DNA of 64,000 nucleotides, from the NCBI GenBank assembly GCA_963772555.1, contig CAVYXQ010000024.1, forward strand, positions 62,001-126,000, given 5' to 3'. Below the pieces are notes generated by a model, which saw nothing but the letters and a program-made list of their open reading frames with translations, had not been told where the DNA came from and did no database searches. This document shows positions 1-8,253 of this stretch, one piece after another. A program made the position numbers and the translations under genes. Origin of the DNA: Roseiarcus sp963772555. Its GTDB lineage: Bacteria > Pseudomonadota > Alphaproteobacteria > Rhizobiales > Beijerinckiaceae. Within the stretch, counting starts at the first letter, position 1, and each line of letters begins with the position of its first letter.

Positions 1-171
1 CGCCGATTGAATCAACCATTTTCGTCCGCGGCTATTCGGCGCAGGGCGCTCCGCATTGTTCGAAGGTATAAGTTCCCGGTCTCAATCGAGCTGGCGGGGT
101 CAGTCGCATCGAGAAGGGTTCAGGCGCGTCGGGATGAGGAGCGCCGCATCCGCCGGCGCCGAAGGGATCGC

Positions 172-549
172 ATGCTCGGACCTCTGCTCAATTACCTCGC
201 ATCCGCGATCGTCATTGGATGGGGCGTCGCGCATATCATCCCGACGAAAGAGGTGGTGAGAAGCTTCGGCGAGGTCGCCGCGGACAACCGGCGAATCCTC
301 GAAATGGAATGGGTGGCCGAAGGGCTGGCGCTGGTTTTCGTCGGCGTCCTGACTTTCATCGTCACGGTCGCCGCGGGCCTCGCCGACCCGGTGGCCATCC
401 TCGTCTACCGCGTCAACGCGGCGGGGCTGGTGGTTTTTGGCTTCTGGACGTTTGTCATCGGCCGTCACACGCCCCTCTTGCCGATCAAGCTTTGCCCGGT
501 CGTGCTGTCGACCGCCGCGGCGATGATCTTTGGCGCGACGCTCGTCTGA
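172..549 (+). CDS. Small multi-pass membrane protein, function unknown
   Basis: The frame is open from a TTG at 7, but the first 55 codons are very Arg-rich and lack any recognisable pattern. The ATG at 172 begins a protein of 125 residues with about four hydrophobic segments (roughly 1-22, 45-70, 73-95 and 100-125), so it is probably an inner-membrane protein. I do not recognise a family. It converges on the acetyltransferase gene, with 73 bases between the stops. The start is uncertain, because no clear ribosome-binding site decides between 7 and 172. Confidence 0.5.
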   Translation: MLGPLLNYLASAIVIGWGVAHIIPTKEVVRSFGEVAADNRRILEMEWVAEGLALVFVGVLTFIVTVAAGLADPVAILVYRVNAAGLVVFGFWTFVIGRHTPLLPIKLCPVVLSTAAAMIFGATLV

Positions 550-622
550 TTTCGGGCAGGCTGGACCCGCCGACCGCCTCCTCCACGACGCAATAGCGTC
601 CGGCGCCTCTGCCGGACGCGCC

Positions 623-1045
623 TCAGAGCCAGAGCCGAAACACCGCCTCTCCCCTCAGGTCCACGCCGGTCTGCCGCCATCCTTTGGAGCGGTAGAACGC
701 CGCGGCCTTCGTTTCCGGGCCGGTCGTCAGAAACGCCTGGCGGTGGCCGGTCCGACGGAGCCGCCGGACGACCTCTTCGATAAGCGCGGTTCCGTGACCC
801 TGCCCCTGAGCTCCATCGATGACGAAGAGAGCCCAAACGTAGCCCGTCTGAGGGTTGGCGCAGGCAAATCCCTGCACTCCCGTCTCGTCCTCGGAGACGA
901 GGAAGATCGCTTCGGCGAGATACCAGGCGACCTCCGCGTCGGTGACGAGCGACGGGTCGGTCAGGCGGTTTTCCGCCGTTCCATGCCGCACCTCCCGGAC
1001 GCGGGGGAGATCGGCCCTTGTCGCCGGGCGCAAGCGTATCGGCAT
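623..1045 (-). CDS. GNAT-family N-acetyltransferase
   Basis: About 140 residues, the usual length for a single GNAT domain. The acetyl-CoA pyrophosphate-binding motif A is visible as GAQGQGHGTALIEE near residue 80, preceded by a beta-strand (YVWALFVID) and followed by the conserved FYRSKGW near the C-terminus. The family transfers an acetyl group from acetyl-CoA to an amine. The substrate cannot be read from sequence. The start was taken at the Met opening MPIRLRPATRADLP, which matches the usual GNAT beginning; an in-frame Met 12 codons upstream (1081) is possible. It stands alone on the minus strand. Confidence 0.8.
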   Translation of the reverse strand: MPIRLRPATRADLPRVREVRHGTAENRLTDPSLVTDAEVAWYLAEAIFLVSEDETGVQGFACANPQTGYVWALFVIDGAQGQGHGTALIEEVVRRLRRTGHRQAFLTTGPETKAAAFYRSKGWRQTGVDLRGEAVFRLWL

Positions 1046-1215
1046 TGTCTGCGACCAAATCTGGCGACCAGCGTTATCCACTCGACTTCGTCGCCGGCGC
1101 AGGACACTCCCGGCTGGCGCCTGAAGGCCTAGCCTGAAGGCCTATGAGAACGAGTTCGACGCATCGATCTGGGTTCCCGCTGGCGCTAATGTGAAGCCAG
1201 ACCTGGGGCGCGTCA

Positions 1216-1569
1216 ATGATCCGAAGCGGCAACATTTTCGCCAATCTGCCCGGACGCTTGCCCGAGGAAGAGTCGACGCTGATCGCCGATTGGCCGGGCG
1301 CGAGCGTCGAGCGGATCGTGTCGACGGGGCAGGCGAGCCCGCCCGGCTTCTGGTACGACCAGGACTGGACGGAATGGGTCATCGTGCTCGAGGGGGCCGC
1401 CTGCCTTTTGATCGAGGGGGAGGGGGCGCCGAGACGCCTGGACCGGGGCGATTTCGTCGAGATTCCGGCAAGAATCCGCCATCGTCTCGAGTGGACGGCT
1501 TTGGACCGGCCGACGGTCTGGCTCGCCGTCCACGGGAAGGGCGGGATGAGGCGTGGCGTTGGCCCGTAA
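1216..1569 (+). CDS. Cupin-domain protein
   Basis: 117 residues forming a single cupin barrel. The recognisable stretch runs from VIVLEGAACLLIEGEG to LDRGDFVEIPARIRHRLEW, which are the two conserved cupin motifs (G-x5-H-x-H and G-x5-P-x-G-x2-H) in a degenerate form: only the late His of motif 2 is obvious and the usual motif-1 histidines are missing. Stand-alone cupins of this size are small-molecule-binding or metal-binding proteins of mixed function. No operon partner is evident, and the next gene starts about 280 bases downstream. Confidence 0.65.
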   Translation: MIRSGNIFANLPGRLPEEESTLIADWPGASVERIVSTGQASPPGFWYDQDWTEWVIVLEGAACLLIEGEGAPRRLDRGDFVEIPARIRHRLEWTALDRPTVWLAVHGKGGMRRGVGP

Positions 1570-1850
1570 TTTGCTAATATCGGCGTTGCGCGCTCCCGCG
1601 AGCGGTGATTCGGCCGATGTGTCGTGGTCCTCCCTCACGGCGCCGTCCGCCGCGCCGCTTCCCCTCAAATGCGGCGAGCGCGCCCCAAATCTCGCCCGAC
1701 GTGCCTGCCTGCCGGCGCGATACCTGACCGCCGGCGAGGGGCACGGCGGTGGAGCGCCGAGCGAGCGCGTCCCCTCGACAGCGTGCTTATCCTGACGCAC
1801 TCTGAACACGGCTCGGCCCGTCTCGGGTAAAATCTCATCGGAGGAAGCGC

Positions 1851-3401
1851 ATGTATCCGGGCCTCAACGCCGCCCTGCGTCCCGATCAGCCGGCGATCGT
1901 TATGGCGCGGTCGGGCGAGACCGTCACATATCGTGAGCTTGACAAACGCAGCAACCGGCTGGCGCATCTCCTGCGCGCGCTCGGCCTCGCTCGGGGCGAT
2001 CACTATGCCGTGTTCATGGAGAACCATCCGCGCTACATCGAGTGCGACGCGGCTGGCGAGCGGAGCGGCCTCTATTACACCAACGTCAATTCGTACCTGA
2101 CGGCCGGCGAACTCGCCTATATCGTCAACAACAGCCGGTCGAAGGCGCTGATCACCTCCGAATCGAGGCGGGCGACGGCGCTTGCGGCCCTCCGCGATTG
2201 CCCCGACGTCCGCGTTTGCCTGATCGTCGACGGTCCGGGCGAGGGCGAGCGGATCAGGAGCCTCGACGAGGCGACCGCGCCCTATCCAGAAACGCCGATT
2301 CCGGACGAGCGGCTCGGCTCCGCGATGCTCTATTCGTCCGGAACGACCGGCAACCCCAAGGGCGTGCGGCGGCCGCTCTACGACCTTCCCCCGACGCAGC
2401 CGCATCCGGTGTTCCCCGGCTACGTCAAGCACTGGCGCTTTCGCGAGGGCATGACCTATCTGATGCCGGCGCCGCTCTATCATTCGGCGCCGCTGGTGGG
2501 CGCCGCCGGAACGATCCGGCTCGGCGGCACGCTCGTGATGATGGAGCGCTTTGACGAGGAAGAGTGCCTTCGCCTCATCGAAGAGCATCGCATCACCCAT
2601 TCGCAGTTCGTGCCGACGATGTTCTCGCGCATGCTGAAATTGCCGGAGAGCGTGCGCCGCCAATACGATCTTTCCTCGCTCGAGGCGGTGGTCCACGGCG
2701 CGGCGCCCTGTCCGGTCCCGGTCAAGCGGGCGATGATCGACTGGTGGGGACCGGTCATCCACGAGTACTATGGCGCGACCGAGGGGATGGGTCTTGCGAT
2801 GTCCGACAGCGCCGAATGGCTCGCCCATCCGGGCACGGTTGGACGCGTCGTCCTCGGCGAGGTCCACGTTCTCGACGACGCGATGCGGGAAGTGCCAATC
2901 GGGGAGACCGGCAAGCTCTGGTTCAAGACCGCCGCGCCGTTCGAATATTTCAACGATCCGGTCAAGACGGCGGAGGCGAACTCGCCCGACCGGACGATGA
3001 GCACGGTCGGCGACATCGGCCGCGTCGACGAGGTGGGCTACGTCTATCTCACCGACCGCGCCGCCTTCATGATCATCTCCGGCGGCGTCAACATCTATCC
3101 GCAGGAATGCGAGAACCTGCTGATCACCCATCCCAAGGTCGCCGACGCGGCGGTGTTCGGCGTGCCGAACGAAGAGATGGGCGAGGAAGTGAAAGCGGTC
3201 GTGCAGCCAATGCCCGGCGCCGAGCCCGACGCCGAACTGGAGGCGGAGCTGATCGCCTTCTGCCGCGACCATCTCGCGCATCACAAATGCCCGCGTTCGA
3301 TCGACTTCGAGGCCGAGCTGCCGCGCCTGCCGACCGGCAAGCTCTACAAAGGCCCGTTGCGCGAGCGCTACTGGAAGGGCCACAAGAGCCATATTCTCTG
3401 A
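1851..3401 (+). CDS. Acyl-CoA synthetase (AMP-forming, ANL superfamily)
   Basis: 516 residues, normal for a fatty acyl-CoA ligase. It activates a carboxylic acid with ATP to an acyl-adenylate and then forms the CoA thioester. The P-loop-like AMP-binding motif YSSGTTGNPKG lies near residue 160, the YYGATEG adenine-binding motif near 306, the hinge region SGGVNIYPQE near 410, and the C-terminal catalytic lysine region PTGKLYKG near 496. A GGAGG ribosome-binding site precedes the ATG. The next gene is an Mpo1-like protein 23 bases downstream, so the pair may act together in fatty-acid turnover. The chain-length preference is not readable. Confidence 0.9.
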   Translation: MYPGLNAALRPDQPAIVMARSGETVTYRELDKRSNRLAHLLRALGLARGDHYAVFMENHPRYIECDAAGERSGLYYTNVNSYLTAGELAYIVNNSRSKALITSESRRATALAALRDCPDVRVCLIVDGPGEGERIRSLDEATAPYPETPIPDERLGSAMLYSSGTTGNPKGVRRPLYDLPPTQPHPVFPGYVKHWRFREGMTYLMPAPLYHSAPLVGAAGTIRLGGTLVMMERFDEEECLRLIEEHRITHSQFVPTMFSRMLKLPESVRRQYDLSSLEAVVHGAAPCPVPVKRAMIDWWGPVIHEYYGATEGMGLAMSDSAEWLAHPGTVGRVVLGEVHVLDDAMREVPIGETGKLWFKTAAPFEYFNDPVKTAEANSPDRTMSTVGDIGRVDEVGYVYLTDRAAFMIISGGVNIYPQECENLLITHPKVADAAVFGVPNEEMGEEVKAVVQPMPGAEPDAELEAELIAFCRDHLAHHKCPRSIDFEAELPRLPTGKLYKGPLRERYWKGHKSHIL

Positions 3402-3424
3402 GGAACGGCCAGGGAGCCGCCGCG

Positions 3425-3742
3425 ATGACGCCCGCCGAGCAAGGGAAGTTCGCCAGCTTTGCCGAGTTCTACCCATTCTATCTGGACGAGCATCGCAACG
3501 CCGCCTGCCGGCGCATGCATGTCGCTGGCAGCGCGCTGGTCCTCCTCGCGCTTGTGGCGGCGATCGTCACGCGCGACGCCTGGCTTCTTCTGCTGATGCC
3601 GGTCGTTGGCTACGGCTTCGCCTGGATCGGGCATTTCGCCTTCGAAAAGAACCGGCCCGCGACCTTCAGCCATCCGCTCTACAGCCTGGTCGGGGACTGG
3701 GCGATGTTCCTTGAAATCGTGACCGGGAGGCGGCCCCTCTGA
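3425..3742 (+). CDS. DUF962/Mpo1-like membrane protein
   Basis: 105 residues read from an ATG inside a longer open frame. The DUF962 signature is clear: an N-terminal YPFYLDEHRNAACRRMHVAGS segment with two histidines, two hydrophobic segments, then WIGHFAFEKNRPATFSHPLYSL. In yeast, Mpo1 is an iron-dependent dioxygenase that shortens 2-hydroxy fatty acids, using conserved His residues of the type seen here. Whether bacterial relatives do the same is inference. Its position right behind an acyl-CoA synthetase fits a role in fatty-acid metabolism. Confidence 0.8.
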   Translation: MTPAEQGKFASFAEFYPFYLDEHRNAACRRMHVAGSALVLLALVAAIVTRDAWLLLLMPVVGYGFAWIGHFAFEKNRPATFSHPLYSLVGDWAMFLEIVTGRRPL

Positions 3743-3758
3743 CCTTTTGCGCCCCGAT

Positions 3759-4553
3759 CTATCGCATCATGTCGGCCAGGGCATGGCGCATCGAGGCGCT
3801 CGGGATGCCGAACAGGCCGCCATAGGGCAGATCGAGGTCAACGATCACATACATCGCCACCGTAATGGAGACCGCGCAGAGACAGAGCACGATGAGGGCG
3901 AGACCGTCGAAGGGGGCGGAAAGACCAAGGCTGGCGAACAGGATCACCAGCCACAGCACCAACACCCAATAGAATGGCGTCGAGATCGACCCACGCGCGC
4001 CCTCGATCACCGCCCAGCGGCTCTTGATAAGATCGGAATATTGCTGGTTGCAGTCGCCAAGCGTCGTTTTCTCGACGTCATTCTTGGGCTGCAAGGCCCG
4101 CACCTCGCGGCCGACCTCGTTCAGGATCACGCCCAAGGTCGGGCTTTCGCCGACGAGCGGCATCCCGGCGGTGTCGGGATATTTGACGCCGGCCGGCGGC
4201 GGCTCCCGCGGCCAGGTGCTGGCGATAACGGCGGCGGCGTAGCTCTGCAATTGTCCCCGCATTGCCGCCGTCTCCGGACCGTAGTCCCTGAGACACTGAT
4301 CCATCTGGGCGAGTTGGGAGGCATAGGTCGCGCGCTGATTGTAGGCGGTGTCGAAACCCGCCTTGACCGTCGTGGTCAGAAGCCCGAGCACGATGGCGGT
4401 GAAGGTCACGAGCAGGTTGACGGAGAGTTGCAAGAGCGCGATCAACTCGGGCGAACGGTGCTCTTCCGGCAGACGGGACTTGACGAAGTTGCCGACCCCC
4501 GCCGCGACGAACAGCAGGAGCAGCAAAAGCGCTATCGACCAAGGGTAAAGCAT
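3759..4553 (-). CDS. DUF4239-like (bestrophin-related) membrane protein
   Basis: 264 residues with an N-terminal hydrophobic segment (about 5-20), a second one (about 48-65, NLLVTFTAIVLGLLTTTVK), a soluble central part, and two C-terminal membrane segments (about 180-235). The layout and the phrase VLGLLTTTVKAGFDTAYNQRA resemble proteins annotated as DUF4239 or bestrophin-like. The function in bacteria is not established; a channel role would be by analogy only. The gene converges with the Mpo1-like gene, 16 bases apart. Confidence 0.6.
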   Translation of the reverse strand: MLYPWSIALLLLLLFVAAGVGNFVKSRLPEEHRSPELIALLQLSVNLLVTFTAIVLGLLTTTVKAGFDTAYNQRATYASQLAQMDQCLRDYGPETAAMRGQLQSYAAAVIASTWPREPPPAGVKYPDTAGMPLVGESPTLGVILNEVGREVRALQPKNDVEKTTLGDCNQQYSDLIKSRWAVIEGARGSISTPFYWVLVLWLVILFASLGLSAPFDGLALIVLCLCAVSITVAMYVIVDLDLPYGGLFGIPSASMRHALADMMR

Positions 4554-4682
4554 AGGGGAAACTCGTCCGCCGGGCCTGGGGCGAGGTTAGCGGCGGGAGG
4601 GCCGGCGTGTCACGTGCGACGCACCGGCGGACAGCACGCTGGAGGGGCCCCGAAGCTGCTTCCGTCAGAGACCGGCGTTCGC

Positions 4683-6557
4683 TCAGGCGGCGTCGCGCGG
4701 AAACTGGGTCTGGGCGATGTGGCTGTAGGTGCGCCCTTGCGCCAGGAGTTCGCCGTGCCGGCCGCGCTCGACGATCCGGCCGCGGTCGATGACGCAGATT
4801 TCATCCGCCTGCGCCACCGTCGAGAGGCGGTGGGCGATGACCAGCGTGGTTCGGCCTTCGCAGAGAGTCCGCAGCGCCATCTGGATCGCCTGTTCGGATT
4901 CGGAATCGAGCGCCGAGGTCGCCTCGTCGAGCAGGATGATCGGGGCGTCCTTGAGGAAGGCTCGCGCGATGGCGATGCGCTGCCGCTGTCCGCCAGACAG
5001 CTGCATGCCGTGCTCGCCGCACTGGGTATTGTAGCCTTGCTCGAAGCCCATGATGAAGTCATGCGCGAAGGCCGCCTTGGCCGCCGCGACGATTTCCTTC
5101 TCGCTCGCCCCCGGTCGGCCCAGGGCGATGTTGTCGCGCACCGAGCCCTTGAACAGGAAGTTCTCCTGCGAGACATAGCCGATCTGCCGGCGCAGGGATT
5201 TCCGGGTCACGGTGGCGATGTCGACCCCGTCCACCAGGATCTTGCCAGATTCGACTTCGTAGAGGCGCAGGATGAGGTTCATCACGGTCGATTTTCCGCC
5301 GCCGGAGCGGCCGACCAGCGCCGTCGTCTTCCCCGGCTCGGCGACGAAACTGACCGAATGGAGGACGCGTTCCTCCGGCCTGTAACCGAAGACGACGTCT
5401 GAAAATTCGATTTCGCCGTGCGTGACCTCGAGTTCCTTCGAACCCGGCGGGTCCTGCTCGAAGTCGCGCTGGTCGAGGAAATCGTAGAGCATGCCGACGC
5501 CGTAGAGGGAGGCCGACAGGTCGACATGGAGCCTCGCGACTCGCTTCATCGGCTCGTACAGCATGATGACCGAGGTGATGAAGGAGAAGAGGCTTCCCGG
5601 CGAATTGCCGCGGATGATCACGGTGAAGCCGCTGTAGAGCACAACCGCAGCGATGGCGAAACCGCCAAGGCTCTCCATGATCGGACTGGTGCGCGAACTC
5701 ACCCGCGCCAGCTTGTTCGCCGCCTTCTCAAAGCCCTCGATCGCGCCGGCCTGCCGGTCGCGCATGAAGCCCTCGAGCGTGAATGCCTTGACGATGCGAA
5801 TGCCTTGCGCCGTCTCCTGCAGCAATTCCATCATCTGCATCGCGCCCTGGAACTCGCTCGCCATGATCCGGCGCACGCGGATTCCGATCTTGCGCACCCC
5901 GACGGCGGCCAAAGGCACAAACATCAGCGCCAGCAGCGACAGCAGGGGATCCTGCGAGACCATCACAATGACAAGGCCGACGATGGTCAACGCGTCGCGC
6001 GACAGCGTGGTGACGATGACGTTGAGGACGCTGCTGGCCGACTGGCCGATGAAGGCCTGCCGGGCGATGAACTCGGAGGAATGCGAGCGGCCGTAATACT
6101 CGACCTTCATCCGCAGCATCTGATCGAAGATGCGCTTCTGGATGTCGGCGACGATGCCGTTGCCGACCCGCGAGAGCGCCACCTGCTGTCCGTAGGTCGA
6201 AAGCCCCTTGATGGTGTAGATGGCGACGATCGCCGCGGTGATTTCCCAGACCGCCTTGAGGTCCCGGCCGACGAAGATCTTGTCGACGATCCGGCCGATG
6301 ATCCAGGCGGAGAGCGCCGTGGTCGCGGCGATCAGCGTCATCATCGCGATGGCGAAGGCGTAGCCCTTCCAGTGCTTGGCTCCCTGATCGATGAACAGGC
6401 GGCGCAAGTTGGCGTTGGCGGGCCTATTGAGAGCCGAGCCTATGCGGTCGCGCAGCGTCCCCCAGAGTGACAATGATCCCGTCCTTTGGCCCCTGTCGTC
6501 GACCCGCGATTCCATGAACCGGCGGCGGCGCGCCTCATTTGCGCGCCTCCTTATCAT
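4683..6557 (-). CDS. ABC transporter, fused permease/ATPase (MsbA-type exporter)
   Basis: 624 residues: an N-terminal six-helix type 1 exporter membrane domain (about 45-360) followed by an ATPase domain. Walker A (GRSGGGKST) is near residue 414, the Q-loop near 455, the signature LSGGQRQR near 518, Walker B (IILLDEATSALD) near 540, and the H-loop (AHRLS) near 573. All ATPase residues look intact, so a homodimeric exporter for a lipid or hydrophobic compound is likely; the substrate is unknown. The ATG at 6557 overlaps the stop of the upstream PPK2 gene (ATGA), which supports this start over the internal Met at 6515 and suggests translational coupling. Confidence 0.9.
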   Translation of the reverse strand: MIRRRANEARRRRFMESRVDDRGQRTGSLSLWGTLRDRIGSALNRPANANLRRLFIDQGAKHWKGYAFAIAMMTLIAATTALSAWIIGRIVDKIFVGRDLKAVWEITAAIVAIYTIKGLSTYGQQVALSRVGNGIVADIQKRIFDQMLRMKVEYYGRSHSSEFIARQAFIGQSASSVLNVIVTTLSRDALTIVGLVIVMVSQDPLLSLLALMFVPLAAVGVRKIGIRVRRIMASEFQGAMQMMELLQETAQGIRIVKAFTLEGFMRDRQAGAIEGFEKAANKLARVSSRTSPIMESLGGFAIAAVVLYSGFTVIIRGNSPGSLFSFITSVIMLYEPMKRVARLHVDLSASLYGVGMLYDFLDQRDFEQDPPGSKELEVTHGEIEFSDVVFGYRPEERVLHSVSFVAEPGKTTALVGRSGGGKSTVMNLILRLYEVESGKILVDGVDIATVTRKSLRRQIGYVSQENFLFKGSVRDNIALGRPGASEKEIVAAAKAAFAHDFIMGFEQGYNTQCGEHGMQLSGGQRQRIAIARAFLKDAPIILLDEATSALDSESEQAIQMALRTLCEGRTTLVIAHRLSTVAQADEICVIDRGRIVERGRHGELLAQGRTYSHIAQTQFPRDAA

Positions 6558-7483
6558 CGGGCGGCCACTTTTGGAAATGCAGCGTGGCGGCCGTGCTTCG
6601 TCTGCGTCTTCTTCGTCTTCTTCGTCTGCTTCGTCTTCATCTTCGCGGGCTCTTTCTCAAGCAGCGCCGCATGATACTTGCGCCGGATCTCGGCGAGGTT
6701 AACGGAAGGCGGCGGGAAGGCGAGCTTGAGCCCTGCCATCGTCTCGGCCATGATTTGCGATACGGCAAGATTGCGAAACCACTTGTGGTTTGAGGGGATC
6801 ACGTACCAGGGCGCTTCCTTCGTGCTGGTGGCGCGGATCGCGTCGTCCAAAGCCTCCATGTAGTCGTCCCAGAACGGCCGCTCGGCATAGTCCGCCTCGC
6901 TGATCTTCCATTGGCGCTCCGGATCGTTGAGGCGTTGCTCGAAGCGCTTGAGCTGTTCGTCCTTGCTGATGTGCAGGAAGAACTTGATGATCGTCGTGCC
7001 GTTCTCCGCCAGAAGGGCCTCGAATTCGCGAATGCGTTCGGTGCGCTCGGTCCAGGTCGCCTTGTCAATGAGCTTGTGGACCCGGGTCACGAGCACGTCC
7101 TCGTAGTGCGAGCGGTTGAAGATCGAAATCTCGCCCCGGCCCGGCGCATGCGGATGGACGCGCCAGAGAAAATCGTGAGCCAGCTCAGCAGGGGTGGGTT
7201 GCTTGAAGCTGACGACGCGCGTGCCTTGCGGATTGAGCGCGGTGAAGACGTGCTTGATCGTGCCGTCCTTTCCGCCGGTGTCGAGCGCCTGCAGGACGAC
7301 GAGGATCGAGTGCTTGTGCTCAGCGTAGAGAAGCACTTGCTGATGGAAGAGCTTCTGCAGAAAGACCTGGGTTTCCGCCTTCGCGTCGTCTTGCGACGTG
7401 TGGTCGCCGGCATAAGCGGGATCGCGCTTGCCAAGGCGCGGTTTCGCGCCAGGCTCGACGACGAATTTTTTTCGATAGTCCAC
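6554..7483 (-). CDS. Polyphosphate kinase 2 family protein
   Basis: 309 residues from a GTG that follows a GAGAGGG ribosome-binding site; the frame is open to a TTG at 7552. PPK2 enzymes move phosphate between polyphosphate and nucleotides. The Walker A-like motif ALDTGGKDGT, the FNRSHYEDVLV motif about 55 residues later (lid/Walker B region) and KFFLHISKDEQLKRFEQR are all typical. The C-terminus carries a Lys/Thr-rich tail (KMKTKQTKKTKKTQTK), encoded by a near-repetitive run of CTT/CGT-type codons at about 6598-6655, which is not part of the catalytic fold. Subclass (AMP-, ADP- or GDP-directed) was not decided. Overlaps the ABC transporter gene downstream. Confidence 0.88.
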   Translation of the reverse strand: MDYRKKFVVEPGAKPRLGKRDPAYAGDHTSQDDAKAETQVFLQKLFHQQVLLYAEHKHSILVVLQALDTGGKDGTIKHVFTALNPQGTRVVSFKQPTPAELAHDFLWRVHPHAPGRGEISIFNRSHYEDVLVTRVHKLIDKATWTERTERIREFEALLAENGTTIIKFFLHISKDEQLKRFEQRLNDPERQWKISEADYAERPFWDDYMEALDDAIRATSTKEAPWYVIPSNHKWFRNLAVSQIMAETMAGLKLAFPPPSVNLAEIRRKYHAALLEKEPAKMKTKQTKKTKKTQTKHGRHAAFPKVAAR

Positions 7484-7637
7484 CGCCTGAACCCTCTCGC
7501 CAATGACCCGCGGGACCCGTGGGCTCGCGAGCACTCTCATATGCGGCAGCAATCAGCGTCAAATGCGATGTTGACCGCGTCCGCGCCTGGAACCGTCGCC
7601 CGCCGCCCGCGTTCTACTCGCTTCACAGGAGGCGAGC

Positions 7638-7817
7638 ATGGATAAGGAACACCTGAAGGGGGCGGCGGACAAAGCGAAAGGCGCTACGAAGGAGGCCGCA
7701 GGGAAGGTGACGGGCGACAAGAACCTGGAAGCGGAAGGCAAGTTCGACAAGGCCAAGGGCGCAGTCCACAAGGCGGCTGGCGACGCCAAGGACGCGGCGA
7801 AGAAAGCCAGCGAATAA
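7638..7817 (+). CDS. CsbD-family stress protein
   Basis: 59 residues, entirely hydrophilic, with the CsbD pattern of repeated Lys-Ala-Gly helices: KGAADKAKGATKEAAGKVTGD, then KFDKAKGAVHKAAGD. A GGAGGCG ribosome-binding site sits just before the ATG. CsbD-like proteins are abundant general-stress proteins of unknown biochemical role. A strong intrinsic terminator follows 23 bases after the stop, so it is a single-gene transcript. Confidence 0.88.
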   Translation: MDKEHLKGAADKAKGATKEAAGKVTGDKNLEAEGKFDKAKGAVHKAAGDAKDAAKKASE

Positions 7818-7840
7818 GGCGATCGTGCCGGTTAACCGCC

Positions 7841-7866
7841 AAAGCCGCCCTCCCAGGGCGGCTTTT
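7841..7866 (+). terminator. Intrinsic terminator after the CsbD gene
   Basis: Hairpin with arms GCCGCCC and GGGCGGC around a short loop, flanked by AAA on the left and TTTT on the right. It is placed 23 bases after the CsbD stop codon. Confidence 0.85.
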
Positions 7867-8147
7867 CTCTGCGCAAGAACCGAGACGGCGGATCTCCGGT
7901 TCTGACCCCAAGGAGAATTCCATAGATTAGATGCAGATAAGAAATACAATCTGCTTTTTATGTCAGTAAACATATCCGATCATGAAGTACATCGGAAGAA
8001 TATTGCTTCTCTGTATTCTATCTTTTCTTGGACAACGAACCGGAAGCGATTCCACACGTGAGCTCCTGACGAAGCCGGTCGACGCGGCGGCTGCAATTAC
8101 GTCTTCCGCAAAACCACGTCGATTACCAATGGCGCCGCGCCGGGCAT

Positions 8148-8200
8148 GAAAAAGTGACAGCTCTTCGGGCTCAAGCGCTTGAAAACGTTGGGTCGGCGCC
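8148..8200 (-). repeat. 53-nt dispersed intergenic element, copy A
   Basis: Reads on the minus strand from GGCGCCGAC to TCACTTTTTC. It matches 46 of 53 positions, without gaps, to a second copy at 42568-42620. The centre is a CAAGCGCTTG palindrome. It begins 53 nt after the sseA stop codon, in sseA's direction, so it would lie in the sseA 3' untranslated region. Confidence 0.75.
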
Positions 8201-8253
8201 AAGACCTCCAGCCGGCTCCCGACCTGTCCTCGTCAGTCCCTTGTCTCCTTGCC

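Larger units (their letters stand above)
7818..8253. other. Gene-free stretch between CsbD and sseA
   Basis: 436 bases. It holds the CsbD terminator, an A+T-rich patch (about 7915-7995) much lower in G+C than its surroundings, and one copy of a 53-nt dispersed repeat (8148-8200). I see no credible coding frame; an open minus-strand frame at 7963-8202 owes its N-terminus to the repeat. Confidence 0.6.

Noticed and set aside
1665..3476. 603-codon open frame antisense to the acyl-CoA synthetase
   Set aside because: Same reason: the plus-strand frame has all ANL motifs, the antisense one none.
3747..5402. 551-codon plus-strand frame opposite the DUF4239-like gene and the ABC transporter
   Set aside because: The minus-strand genes have clear motifs; this frame is His/Arg/Asp-rich noise.
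7963..8202. 79-codon minus-strand frame beginning MAPTQRFQALEPEELSLF
   Set aside because: The N-terminus is the translation of the 53-nt repeat; a similar peptide appears at copy B only because the DNA repeat is shared.
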